Below are positions 16,359-24,480 of a stretch of 52,296 nucleotides of DNA, piece by piece. A model generated the notes under the pieces. That model saw only the letters and a list, made by a program, of their open reading frames with translations, made no database searches and was not told the DNA's origin. The position numbers and the translations under genes are program-made. Positions within the stretch are counted from its first letter, which is position 1, and each line of letters starts with the position of its first letter. Source of the stretch: Bacteroidales bacterium UBA3834 (lineage in GTDB: Bacteria > Bacteroidota > Bacteroidia > Bacteroidales > P3); the NCBI GenBank assembly GCA_002392965.1, contig DGIA01000033.1, positions 34,912 to 87,207 on the forward strand. Direction: 5' to 3'.

Positions 16359-17933
16359 CTAGTGGAGGGGTGTGAGGGTGGTGCGGCGGTTGGCGGCACG
16401 GCCTTCGGGGGTGTCGTTGTCGGCCACCGGACGGCTTTCGCCGTAGCCGTGGTAGGTGAGCCGCTGCGGATCCACGCCGCAGAGTATCAGGTAGTCATAG
16501 ACTGCCTTGGCACGTCGTTCGCTGAGCAGCAGGTTGTCCTCGTCGCTGCCCACGGCATCGGTGTGGCCACCCACCTCGAGACGCAGGTGAGGATGCCGCT
16601 TGAGGGCTTCTGCCAGCCGTTCGAGTTCGGCCAGCGACGTCTCGACCAAGGTGGCACTGGCGGTGTGGAAAAAGATGTTTTTCAGGGTCACCGTGTCGCC
16701 GAGGGTAAGGAGGTTCTCGGCCTGGCGCACCGGGTCGATGAAGGTGACGCGCTCGGGTCGCGCGGGTGCGGGCATGACAAAGGAGTAGAGATCCTGCTTG
16801 CCGTAGCCGCCGTAGCGGTCGCTGGCGAACAGGGCGGTACGGCCGTCGGGAGCCACGATGAGGCTGGCCTCGTCACCGGCGGTGTTGATGGGATAGCCCA
16901 GGTTAACAGGACGGCCCCACGTACTGTCGTCCACACGTTTGGCCATGTAGAGATCCGAGCCGCCCATGCCAAGGTGCCCGTTGGATGCAAAGTAGAGGGT
17001 CTTGTCGTCGAAGTGGATGTAGGGCGAAGTCTCGTCGCCGGCAGTGTTGATGGAAGGCCCCAGGTTGCGGGGTTCGCTCCATCGGCCCTCCTCGAGGGTG
17101 CAGCACCAGATGTCGGTGCCCCCGTAGCCGCCACGCCGGTTACTGGCGAAGTAGAGGGTGTAACCGTCGATGCTGAGCGAAGGGAAGGACTCCCAATAGG
17201 TGGAGTTGACCGGCTTTCCGAGGTTGCGCGGCTTGCTCCATCCCTTGGCCGTGCGCACGCTGAGGTAGAGGTCGCAGCCTGTGGGCTCGTTGTTGCGTCC
17301 GCAAGCGGTGAAGATAACCACACGGCCGTCGTGCGACAACGTCTGTGCACCTTCGTTGGCGTTGCTGTTCAGCGGTTCCGGCATACGCTCCGCCGAGCCC
17401 CAGTCGAGCGCCATGGTATCATAGAGCGAGATGAAGAAGTCCTCTTCCTGCGGCAGATCGCGCCGGGTGGTGCTGCGACGCGGCACGCGGCGGGTGAATA
17501 CCAGCGTGCGGTAGTCGGCCGTCAGGGCCGGCATGTATTCGTCGGCCTCGCTGTTCACGTTGGGTCCGAGGTTGATGGGTTTGAACGGCACAGGGCTCTC
17601 CACGGCATGTTGCCGGAAGTCGGCCGTGCGGATGCCGTCATGTGCCTCCTGCTGCCAGCGGGTGCTTGCAGGGTTGAGGTCGAGACAGTGTCGGTAGCAA
17701 TCGCGCGCTGTGGCATACTGCTCCAAGGCCATGTGTTGGTTGCCCAGCAGGAGCCACGCCTCGGCATATCCGGGGTCGATGTCGATGGCTTTGTGCAGCA
17801 GCCTGATGGCCTCTTCGTACTGCCCCACGATGCTCTTCTCCACCGCCTGCTCGAACAGCGGCTCGCTCTTCTTGGTCTGCCCCGTCGCCACCAAAGGAAG
17901 GAGCAGGAGCAACATCAATGACAACCTTTTCAC
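16359..17933 (-). CDS. TPR / PD40 propeller / OmpA protein, PorE-like
   Basis: 524 residues. Signal peptide to about residue 19, TPR repeats about 27-100 (GQYEEAIRLLHKAIDIDP, AEAWLLLGNQHMALEQY), then a WD40-like/PD40 beta-propeller with repeated blade sequences (NLGKPVNSTYWES, NLGPSINTAGDETSPY, NLGYPINTAGDEAS with LYFASNRRGGYGGTDIW). It ends in an OmpA-family peptidoglycan-binding domain (VGGHTDAVGSDEDN, LSERRAKAVYDYL). PorE of the T9SS has TPR, propeller, regulatory (CRD) and OmpA domains and anchors the machine to peptidoglycan. Here no CRD is evident between propeller and OmpA, so I call it PorE-like. A general OmpA/PD40 protein is the alternative. The next gene downstream encodes a T9SS cargo. 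Confidence 0.85.
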   Translation of the reverse strand: MKRLSLMLLLLLPLVATGQTKKSEPLFEQAVEKSIVGQYEEAIRLLHKAIDIDPGYAEAWLLLGNQHMALEQYATARDCYRHCLDLNPASTRWQQEAHDGIRTADFRQHAVESPVPFKPINLGPNVNSEADEYMPALTADYRTLVFTRRVPRRSTTRRDLPQEEDFFISLYDTMALDWGSAERMPEPLNSNANEGAQTLSHDGRVVIFTACGRNNEPTGCDLYLSVRTAKGWSKPRNLGKPVNSTYWESFPSLSIDGYTLYFASNRRGGYGGTDIWCCTLEEGRWSEPRNLGPSINTAGDETSPYIHFDDKTLYFASNGHLGMGGSDLYMAKRVDDSTWGRPVNLGYPINTAGDEASLIVAPDGRTALFASDRYGGYGKQDLYSFVMPAPARPERVTFIDPVRQAENLLTLGDTVTLKNIFFHTASATLVETSLAELERLAEALKRHPHLRLEVGGHTDAVGSDEDNLLLSERRAKAVYDYLILCGVDPQRLTYHGYGESRPVADNDTPEGRAANRRTTLTPLH

Positions 17934-17965
17934 GTTATAGTCGCTTTTGCATCCTGAATCACTTC

Positions 17966-19171
17966 TTATTTTTTAATCACACGATGGATGGTCTGCCCGT
18001 GGCGTAGCAGATAGACGCCGGCCGGGAAAGCGGTGAGGTCGAAGGTGTCGCTTCCATGCACGGTGCGGGTCGTCAGCAGGCGGCCTGTGAGGTCGTGCAG
18101 GCTGACTTCGCCTTCGGCTACCACGGTTATGCGGTCTGCCGCCGGGTTGGGATAAATTTGTACGGTGTCCCCTTTGACTGTGTTGATGCCGACAGTGTTG
18201 CTGGTAGTAAGGGTGACGCAGTAGGTGTGCATCGTCACACCGTCTTCGGCCGTAACGGTGATGGCAACCAAGGCCGTGGTGTCGTCCAGCCGGCTGCGGT
18301 CGATGCGCAGGGTGGCATCGCCCGCCTCAGGTGTGGCCGTCACCTCGCAGGTGGTCAGCTGTGCCGTGTCGCTCACGCCGACCGTATAGTCCATCGTCCC
18401 TTTGCTGAACCACGATATAGGCTCTCCATCCACGCTGATCCCCTTCAGCCATGAACTGTAGATGAACTCGATGTCGTCGATCGAGAGCGAGTCGTTGGCG
18501 TCGCCGCTTCCCGGCGACGAGTTGGTGGTGAGGTTGATCAGCATATAGGCCGGCGAAGCATTGCCGTCATAGACAAACGGCACCTTTATCTGCTGCCACT
18601 GCATCGAGTTGGTCGATGAGGTGGTGCGGGTGAAGGCGGCCGTGGCTTTGGCGCAGTAGAGGCTCGGGTCGTTCTCCTGGTTGGGCGACTTGAAGTCGTT
18701 GTCGCCATGCAGTATGGCCGACACCTGTGCCTGCGACCCCTCCGACTGGGCATAGAAGCTCACCCAGAGGTACATCGAGTCGGGGGTGCCGCTGAAAGGC
18801 TGGCTGTGGTCGCTGTTCCCGCGTTCGGTGTAGTTGTAGTTCTCGCTGCTGGCGGCTGTCATCGCCCCTGCGTGTATGCGGCCTGTGGTCATGTTGCCGT
18901 TGGCCTTGATGCCGAAAATCGACAGGGTGTAGATGGTCAGGTAGTAATTGCCCGTCGAACCCGGACGGCCGCCTCCGCGGCGGTAGTGATGGGGTGTGGA
19001 GGCTGCGGCGGCGAAGGTGCCGTCCGACGAGGCGAAGGAGTTCCAATAGACAGGCTCCGACGTGTTGCCGCCGTCCCACTGCTCGAAGCCCGGATTGGGC
19101 AACTGATACTGGGCGTTGGCCGCGGTCGCCACGGCCAACAGCAATGTGAATGCGATGACAATCTTTTTCAT
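17966..19171 (-). CDS. T9SS-secreted protein with PCMD-like domain
   Basis: 401 residues from ATG 19171; the longer open frame to 19483 runs back into ackA and is rejected. Signal peptide MKKIVIAFTLLLAVATAANA, then a beta-sandwich region starting LPNPGFEQWDG and containing SLSIDDIEFIYSS, resembling the PCMD (putative carbohydrate metabolism) domain. About residue 260 a second Ig-like region begins. The C-terminus, from VQIYPNPAADRI through GVYLLRHGQTIHRVIKK, is a type A T9SS sorting domain. It is therefore predicted to cross the outer membrane and be anchored or released. Function unknown; glycan binding is a guess from the domain name. Confidence 0.85.
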   Translation of the reverse strand: MKKIVIAFTLLLAVATAANAQYQLPNPGFEQWDGGNTSEPVYWNSFASSDGTFAAAASTPHHYRRGGGRPGSTGNYYLTIYTLSIFGIKANGNMTTGRIHAGAMTAASSENYNYTERGNSDHSQPFSGTPDSMYLWVSFYAQSEGSQAQVSAILHGDNDFKSPNQENDPSLYCAKATAAFTRTTSSTNSMQWQQIKVPFVYDGNASPAYMLINLTTNSSPGSGDANDSLSIDDIEFIYSSWLKGISVDGEPISWFSKGTMDYTVGVSDTAQLTTCEVTATPEAGDATLRIDRSRLDDTTALVAITVTAEDGVTMHTYCVTLTTSNTVGINTVKGDTVQIYPNPAADRITVVAEGEVSLHDLTGRLLTTRTVHGSDTFDLTAFPAGVYLLRHGQTIHRVIKK

Positions 19172-19174
19172 AGT

Positions 19175-19220
19175 GGAAAAATAACGCAGCACGGTCGCGT
19201 TTATTGTGCGACCGTGCTGC
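19175..19220 (-). terminator. rho-independent terminator of ackA
   Basis: Perfect 13-base stem GCAGCACGGTCGC / GCGACCGTGCTGC (19186-19198, 19208-19220) with a nine-base loop. On the minus strand it is followed by GTTATTTTT. It ends the ackA transcript just before the T9SS cargo gene. Confidence 0.85.
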
Positions 19221-19248
19221 CACGGTATGGGTTTTCGGGTGCCCCCCC

Positions 19249-20445
19249 TTATTTGGTCACCAGTTTGTAGGTGTCGCTGGCGATGACGTACTCCTCGTCG
19301 GTGGTGCAGACCACGGTGGCGACCTTCGAGTCGGGCGTCGAGAGGATGACATCCTCGCCCATCACGTTGTCGTTCTTCGAGAAGTCGATCTTGATGCCGA
19401 GGCATTCCAGTCCTTCCAGGATGGGCCGGCGCATGAACCATGCGTTCTCGCCGATGCCGCCGGTGAAGAGCAGCAGGTCGCATCCGCCCATCTCGGCCAT
19501 GTAGCCGCCGATGTAGCGCTTCACGCGCAGGGCGAACATGTCGAAGGCGTAGGTGGCGCGTTCGTCGCCTGCATCGCGGCCGGCGCGGATGTCGCGCATG
19601 TCCTGTTTGTCGCCGCTGATGCCGATGAGGCCGCTCTGCTTGTAGAGCAGCTTGGTCAGCGACTTGCTGTCGTAGCCCTGGTCCAGGAGGTAAAGGATGA
19701 CGCCGGGGTCCACGTCGCCGCAGCGCGAGCCCATGATGAGGCCCTCGAGGGCGGTCATGCCCATGGTGGTGTCGAAGCTCTTGCCGTGGTCGATGGCGGC
19801 GATGGAGGCGCCGCTGCCAAGGTGGCAGGAGATGATCTTCAGGTCGTTCCAGTCGCGGCCTATCATCTTGGCGGCCTTCTCGGCCACGAACTTGTGGCTC
19901 GTGCCGTGGAAGCCGTAGCGGCGTATGCCGTACTTCTCGTACATCTCATACGGCAGGCCGTAGAGGAAGGTCTTGGGCGGCAGGGTGCTGTGGAAGGCGG
20001 TGTCGAACACCACGGCCTGCGGCACGCCGGGCAGCACTTCGCGCATGGCGTAGATGCCGGCCAGGTTTCCGGGAGTGTGCAGCGGGGCCAGGTGCTCCAG
20101 GCTCTTGATCTGCTCGATGACCTTGTCGGTCACCAGGGCGCTCTCCTTGAAGATTTCGCCGCCATGGGCCACGCGGTTGCCCACTGCGCCGATTTCCTTC
20201 AGGTCCTTGATGACGCCGATCTTCGGGTCGGTCAATGCCTTCAGGACAATCTTGATGCCCTCGGTATGGTTGGGAATGGGCAGCTGCTCATAGTGCTTCT
20301 GTCCGTTCCACTTGTGGGTGAACTCGCCCATTTCCAAACCGATGCGCTCCAGCAGACCCTTGGCCATCACCTGGGCGTTGTTAGCCATGTCGATCAACTG
20401 GTACTTGATCGACGAACTTCCGCAGTTTAAAACTAAGATTTTCAT
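19249..20445 (-). CDS. ackA: acetate kinase
   Basis: 398 residues. Makes ATP from acetyl phosphate, giving acetate as a fermentation end product. ASKHA-fold signatures: LNCGSSSIKYQ at the N-terminus, GNRVAHGGE, FDTAFHSTLP, RRYGFHGTSHKFV, CHLGSGASI and FTGGIGENAW. Length is normal. It is transcribed alone, with its own TAACTTTG box at 20481-20488 and a strong terminator. The phosphotransacetylase gene that usually accompanies it is not next to it. Confidence 0.97.
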   Translation of the reverse strand: MKILVLNCGSSSIKYQLIDMANNAQVMAKGLLERIGLEMGEFTHKWNGQKHYEQLPIPNHTEGIKIVLKALTDPKIGVIKDLKEIGAVGNRVAHGGEIFKESALVTDKVIEQIKSLEHLAPLHTPGNLAGIYAMREVLPGVPQAVVFDTAFHSTLPPKTFLYGLPYEMYEKYGIRRYGFHGTSHKFVAEKAAKMIGRDWNDLKIISCHLGSGASIAAIDHGKSFDTTMGMTALEGLIMGSRCGDVDPGVILYLLDQGYDSKSLTKLLYKQSGLIGISGDKQDMRDIRAGRDAGDERATYAFDMFALRVKRYIGGYMAEMGGCDLLLFTGGIGENAWFMRRPILEGLECLGIKIDFSKNDNVMGEDVILSTPDSKVATVVCTTDEEYVIASDTYKLVTK

Positions 20446-20480
20446 ACTATTTATATAATTTTAACTTACTTTTGATGGTG

Positions 20481-20488
20481 CAAAGTTA
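20481..20488 (-). promoter_or_regulatory. -7 box (TAACTTTG) of ackA
   Basis: TAACTTTG on the minus strand, 35 bases upstream of the ackA start, matches TAnnTTTG. I find no good TTTG at the expected -33 distance; the upstream sequence is an A/T-rich run. Confidence 0.6.
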
Positions 20489-20559
20489 CAAAAAAAAACG
20501 ACACGGGGTATTTTTTTTTTCGACCGATGCCTTTTTGCCGAGGCGGAGGGTGGGAAGCC

Positions 20560-20636
20560 TGTCCGTGGTTGGTCCGTGGTTGCTCCAGAGTCGGTCCGTG
20601 TTTGCTCCGGCTGCGGACGGAGGGAGTCCGGCGCCG
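20560..20636 (+). repeat. 11-bp tandem array B (ackA/DUF6266 divergent region)
   Basis: Seven consecutive 11-base units: TGTCCGTGGTT, GGTCCGTGGTT, GCTCCAGAGTC, GGTCCGTGTTT, GCTCCGGCTGC, GGACGGAGGGA, GTCCGGCGCCG. The unit GGACGGAGGGA (20615-20625) is identical to units in arrays C and D. It lies between the ackA promoter and the DUF6266 gene. Confidence 0.85.
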
Positions 20637-20673
20637 GGGCGGTGCGCCGGCGGAGGGAGAGGGTTGGCAGGGA

Positions 20674-20713
20674 ATGGTTACTTATGCTTACTTATGGTTA
20701 CTTATGCTTACAC
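20674..20713 (+). repeat. 10-bp tandem repeat upstream of the DUF6266 gene
   Basis: Four 10-base units alternating ATGGTTACTT, ATGCTTACTT, ATGGTTACTT, ATGCTTACAC. The last ends 74 bases before the DUF6266 start codon. It is distinct in period and sequence from the 11-bp array just upstream. A possible but poor promoter (TTTG 20724-20727, TATATTGC 20750-20757) lies between it and the gene. Confidence 0.8.
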
Positions 20714-20787
20714 AAGGGAACGATTTGAGCCTCCGGGGGAAAAACACCGTATATTGCAGGGCATGGAAACATCAAAACATACAGGTT

Positions 20788-21393
20788 ATGGCAAAATACG
20801 ATTCTATGGCGACGGGGTTCCTCCACGGGAAGGTGGGTGGACGGGTTTATTATGTGCTGAACGGGAGCCAGGTGGTGCGCACCTTGGCGGCGGCCCGCAA
20901 TCCGCGCACGGCGGCGCAGCAGCGGGGACGCGCGGCGTTCGGAATGCTGTCGCGTCTGGCGGCCTGTCTGAAGCATGAGTTGAAGGCCGGGCTTGCGGTC
21001 GAGGCGCGGCGCCGCGGTATGGGGGCGTGCCACCTCTTTGTCAGTCTCAACCGCGCGGCGGCGGGGCCGGAGGGGATGGACTACAGTGCCTTGCAGGTGG
21101 CCTGCGGACCTCTGCAGGCGGCTTCCTACGGTGTCCCGCAGGCCACGGCGTTGAGGGTGGAGGTGCCGGTGACGGCCACGGGCGCGAACCAGGGCGGCAT
21201 GGTGTTCCTGCTGGCCTATGCGCCGTCGGCCGGGGAGGGCTGGATGTCGGAACCGCTGCCCATGCGCGGCGGGGTGGCGGCGGTGGAACTCCCCGGGATG
21301 TTTGCGGGCCGCGAGGTGCAGCTCTATGCCTTCGGCGGATGCCTCGACGGGAGGGTGTCGCCGAGCACATGGGTGGGTGCCCTGACGCTGTCA
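20788..21393 (+). CDS. DUF6266-like protein, stop codon missing at expected end
   Basis: Starts MAKYDSMATGFLHGKVGGRV, like the family start MAK...GxxGKVG, followed by ARNPRTAAQQRGRAAF, which also fits DUF6266 of Bacteroidota. The homologous region ends at about VGALTLS (residue 202), the normal family length. At that point there is no stop codon: the frame stays open to 22590, entirely antisense to the MBOAT gene, whose TGA lies at 21391-21393. I give the end of recognisable homology. Either the stop was lost and the protein has a long antisense-encoded tail, or a frameshift ends it nearby (TGA in the +1 frame at about 21382). The family has no known function. It is divergent from ackA across array B. 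Confidence 0.6.
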
Positions 21394-23184
21394 GAACTGG
21401 AAGTAGATGAAGGGTTGCAGGTCGGCCGTGATGAATTGATAGACCACGAAGACGGTCAGCACGGCGACCATGCCCATGAGCCACAGGGGCATGGCGGCGA
21501 ACCACAGGCGGTAGCGGCGCTTGAAACGGTCGGGCAGCCAGTGGATGATCATGCCGAGGACGAAGACGAGGAAGGGAGCCCAGTAGTTGGCGACGATGTC
21601 GGGCACCTGGGCGAGGTTCCAGTGCGACCCTATCTGGCCCACCATCTGCGAGGCGGTGCGCCAGGCCACTTCGTTGGCCTCGGCGGGGTCGAGGTTGGAG
21701 CCGCTGCGGAAGAAGAGGCGGGTGAAGCTGATGAAGACAAAGGTGAGGCCGGTGGCCCAGACGGTGTTGAGGGTCCGGTGTCTGGTGTTCAGCGCCACGA
21801 CGGAGAAGCCGACGAGGCATACCAGGGAGATGAAGCTGAGCATGTTGAGCAGCGGCGAGGAAACGAGAAACCGCAGGAGCCAGAGGGCTGCGGTGACGCC
21901 GGCGAGGGTCAGCAGGCGGGTGCGCCACGACTGACGTTTCCACCACTTGTTGACCAGAATGCCCAGTCCGTTGAGGCCGCCCCAGGTGATGAAGTTGAAG
22001 GAGGCGCCGTGCCAGAGGCCGCCGAGGAGCATGGTGTCCATGTTGTTGACGTTGGTGCCCATGTCGTGGCGGTGTTTGCGGTCGAGCAGCCAGCGGAGGG
22101 CGATGGCGGCGGCCACGGTCAGGATGATGACGGTGAAAAGGAGGTTGTGGAGCCGGAAGGCGGCGATGGCCATCATGGCGGCCAGGATCGAGTAGCTGAG
22201 TATGCCGGCGCTGCGGTTGCCGCCGAGGGGTATGTAGAGGTAGTCGCGCAGCCAGCGCGAGAGCGACATGTGCCAGCGGCGCCAGAAATCGGTGGGGGTT
22301 TGTGCTTTGTAGGGCGAGTTGAAGTTGACGGGCAGGTAGAAGCCCATGAGCAGGGCCACGCCGATGGCGATGTCGGTATATCCCGAGAAGTCGGCATAGA
22401 CCTGCAGCGAGTAGAGCATCAGCGCCGTGAAGTTTTCGAAGGGGGTGTAGAGCACGGGGTTGTCGAAGATGCGATCCACGAAGTTGACTGCCAGATAGTC
22501 GCTGAGCACCAGTTTCTTGACCAGTCCGTTGAGTATCCAGAAGATGGCGATGCCGAACTGGCGGCGGCTGAGGTGGAAGGGCTTGTATAGCTGGGGTACA
22601 AACTGGTCGGCGCGCAGGATGGGCCCGGCCACGAGCTGGGGGAAGAAGGAGGTGTAGAAGCCGAAGTCGAGGATGTTGCCCACGTGGGCGATCTTGCGTT
22701 TATAGACATCCACTATGTAGCTGATGTTCTGGAAGGTGTAGAAGGAGATGCCGACAGGCAGGAGTATCTTGATGGCGATGCTGAACTCGGTGCCGAAGGT
22801 GGCGTTGAACAGGTCGGTGAAGAAATAGGCGTATTTGAAGAATCCGAGGATTCCGAGGTTGACCGTCACGCCGGTGACCATCAGGGCTTTCCGCTTTCCG
22901 CGTGAGGTTTCCCACTTATCCATGCCGATGCCGAGGAGCCAGCCGAAGAGTGTGGAGAAGACGAGCAGCAGGACGAAAAGGCCGGAGGTCTTGTAGTAGA
23001 AGAACAGGCTGACGGCGAAGAGGTAGGCGTTGCGTACGGTGAGTCGCCAACGGCGGGTGGCAATCAGGGAGAATCCGACATAGACCAGCAGGAAGAAGAC
23101 CCAGAAGTGGATTTGGGTGAAGAGCAGAGGATGCGAGCTGTCGAAGCTCAGCAGTTGGCGGAGGTATGTCAGCAGGTCGGCCAT
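21391..23184 (-). CDS. MBOAT-family O-acyltransferase (AlgI-like)
   Basis: 597 residues with about twelve or more membrane helices. Family landmarks are FFKYAYFF, LPVGISFYTFQNISYIVD, FFPQLVAGPILRADQF, YADFSGYTDIAIG, and the catalytic His392 in GGLWHGASFNFI. This class (AlgI, PatA, DltB) moves an acyl group, usually acetyl, across the inner membrane onto a cell-surface polymer, with a periplasmic SGNH-fold partner. Two SGNH-like proteins are encoded immediately upstream (3 bases away), so a three-protein acylation system is likely. The polymer could be peptidoglycan, an exopolysaccharide or an LPS glycan; the position behind lptC and lpxD hints at an envelope glycan. Its stop overlaps the end of the DUF6266 coding region on the other strand. 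Confidence 0.93.
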   Translation of the reverse strand: MADLLTYLRQLLSFDSSHPLLFTQIHFWVFFLLVYVGFSLIATRRWRLTVRNAYLFAVSLFFYYKTSGLFVLLLVFSTLFGWLLGIGMDKWETSRGKRKALMVTGVTVNLGILGFFKYAYFFTDLFNATFGTEFSIAIKILLPVGISFYTFQNISYIVDVYKRKIAHVGNILDFGFYTSFFPQLVAGPILRADQFVPQLYKPFHLSRRQFGIAIFWILNGLVKKLVLSDYLAVNFVDRIFDNPVLYTPFENFTALMLYSLQVYADFSGYTDIAIGVALLMGFYLPVNFNSPYKAQTPTDFWRRWHMSLSRWLRDYLYIPLGGNRSAGILSYSILAAMMAIAAFRLHNLLFTVIILTVAAAIALRWLLDRKHRHDMGTNVNNMDTMLLGGLWHGASFNFITWGGLNGLGILVNKWWKRQSWRTRLLTLAGVTAALWLLRFLVSSPLLNMLSFISLVCLVGFSVVALNTRHRTLNTVWATGLTFVFISFTRLFFRSGSNLDPAEANEVAWRTASQMVGQIGSHWNLAQVPDIVANYWAPFLVFVLGMIIHWLPDRFKRRYRLWFAAMPLWLMGMVAVLTVFVVYQFITADLQPFIYFQF

Positions 23185-23187
23185 TCG

Positions 23188-24477
23188 TCAGGGCATAAAC
23201 GGGGGCAGTGGGGAGGATGGTGAGTTGGTGTCGGCTTGCTGTGTGGCTGCAGGGCGGACGGGGTTGTCCTTGTAGGCTTGAAGGAGGGCGTCGGCAAGGA
23301 GTTGGCCAAGGAGGCGGTAGCCGGCGGCGGTGAAATGCACACGGTCGGGCCGTCCGAGCTTGGCTTTGCGCCAGAGGTCCATGGACTTCAGTCCGCCCAT
23401 GATTTCAAACTGGTCCCACACGGCACCATCTACGTCGCGAGCCAGGCGGTAGAAGACTTCGCGAGCCAGGGCACCGTTGGTGTTGACGCTGTAGCGGCGT
23501 CGGCCGGTCTTGCGGAACGAGTCGTTGTTGGTGACGAAGATGAAGGCGCAGTCGGGATTGACGGAGCGGATGGAGTCGATGAGTTGCAGGTAGTTGCGAC
23601 GGAAGACGGCGGTGTCGAAGTTGGGACCCGAGGCATCGTTGATGCCGATGCCGAAAATGACGGCGTCGGGATGGAGGATGCGGAGGTCGCGGGTGAAATG
23701 GCGGCAGCGCAGGTAGTCGGGCACGGCGGCTCCGTTGACGCCGATGGAGCTGAAGGTGAGTCCGTCGCGACGGTTGTCGAGGTAAAGGCCGGTGAGAGTG
23801 AAGCGTTGGCCAGGCTGGCAGGGTAGGAGGACTGCGAAGGAATCGACGGTGGAGTTGAGGTTAAAGACAAAGCGGTCGGTGTGCGGGTCGGCGTAGGAGG
23901 GGTAGATGTCGCGTCCGTCGGTGCGCAGGAGCGGCACCACCCCCTCGTCGGAACGGCCGAAGACGACGATGCGGTTGGTGGCGTAGTTGGCGCAAGGGTC
24001 GGGGATGACTACCTGAATCTCGGTGACGGTGTCGGAGGCTGTGACAGCGATGCCGCAGAGTCCCAGGGAATAGGCATGCTCTTTGGCCACACAGCGGGTG
24101 AGTTCCATCCGCTCGACGCAGTGGATGCGGTAGTCGGGCGGGTTGTTGCATTTGGCTGCGGCGGAGTAGGGGAACAGCATGCCGCGTGGACCTACACGGC
24201 CGGGAAATGCCTCGAGGAGACGGCAGCGCACGGTGTTGCTCAGCACACCGGCCTGCACGTGGGAGCCTCCGATCTGCATGATGTTCAGATTGCCCGCGCC
24301 GGTCTCTGCCATGCGGTGCCAGCGGTCGAAAAAGGCCGTCATGCGGGGCGAGGCACTATCGTAGTGCAGGGTGTTGGCGCTGTAACGGATGAACTTGTAG
24401 TTTTCCCCCTCCTCCTGTGCGTGGCAGAAGAGGCAGGGAAGGAGAATGATGAGAAAGAGGCTGACGCGGCGTTTCAT
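23188..24477 (-). CDS. periplasmic SGNH-hydrolase-like acyltransferase partner 1
   Basis: 429 residues. Signal peptide MKRRVSLFLIILLPCLFCHA. SGNH blocks are recognisable: block I is IMQIGGSHVQAG (Ser72, with GGS in place of GDS), block III is GIGINDASG, and block V is DRVHFTAAGY with the Asp-x-x-His pair. The tail is Pro-rich. It probably acts in the periplasm with the neighbouring MBOAT protein, as PatB or AlgX/J-like proteins do, to transfer or remove O-acetyl groups. It lies three bases from each of its neighbours on the same strand. Whether GGS is active needs testing; the catalytic Ser is kept. Confidence 0.82.
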   Translation of the reverse strand: MKRRVSLFLIILLPCLFCHAQEEGENYKFIRYSANTLHYDSASPRMTAFFDRWHRMAETGAGNLNIMQIGGSHVQAGVLSNTVRCRLLEAFPGRVGPRGMLFPYSAAAKCNNPPDYRIHCVERMELTRCVAKEHAYSLGLCGIAVTASDTVTEIQVVIPDPCANYATNRIVVFGRSDEGVVPLLRTDGRDIYPSYADPHTDRFVFNLNSTVDSFAVLLPCQPGQRFTLTGLYLDNRRDGLTFSSIGVNGAAVPDYLRCRHFTRDLRILHPDAVIFGIGINDASGPNFDTAVFRRNYLQLIDSIRSVNPDCAFIFVTNNDSFRKTGRRRYSVNTNGALAREVFYRLARDVDGAVWDQFEIMGGLKSMDLWRKAKLGRPDRVHFTAAGYRLLGQLLADALLQAYKDNPVRPAATQQADTNSPSSPLPPFMP

Positions 24478-24480
24478 GTC

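Noticed and set aside
16356..17921. 521-codon open frame antisense to the PorE-like gene
   Set aside because: Mirror frame of a GC-rich gene, no recognisable domain.
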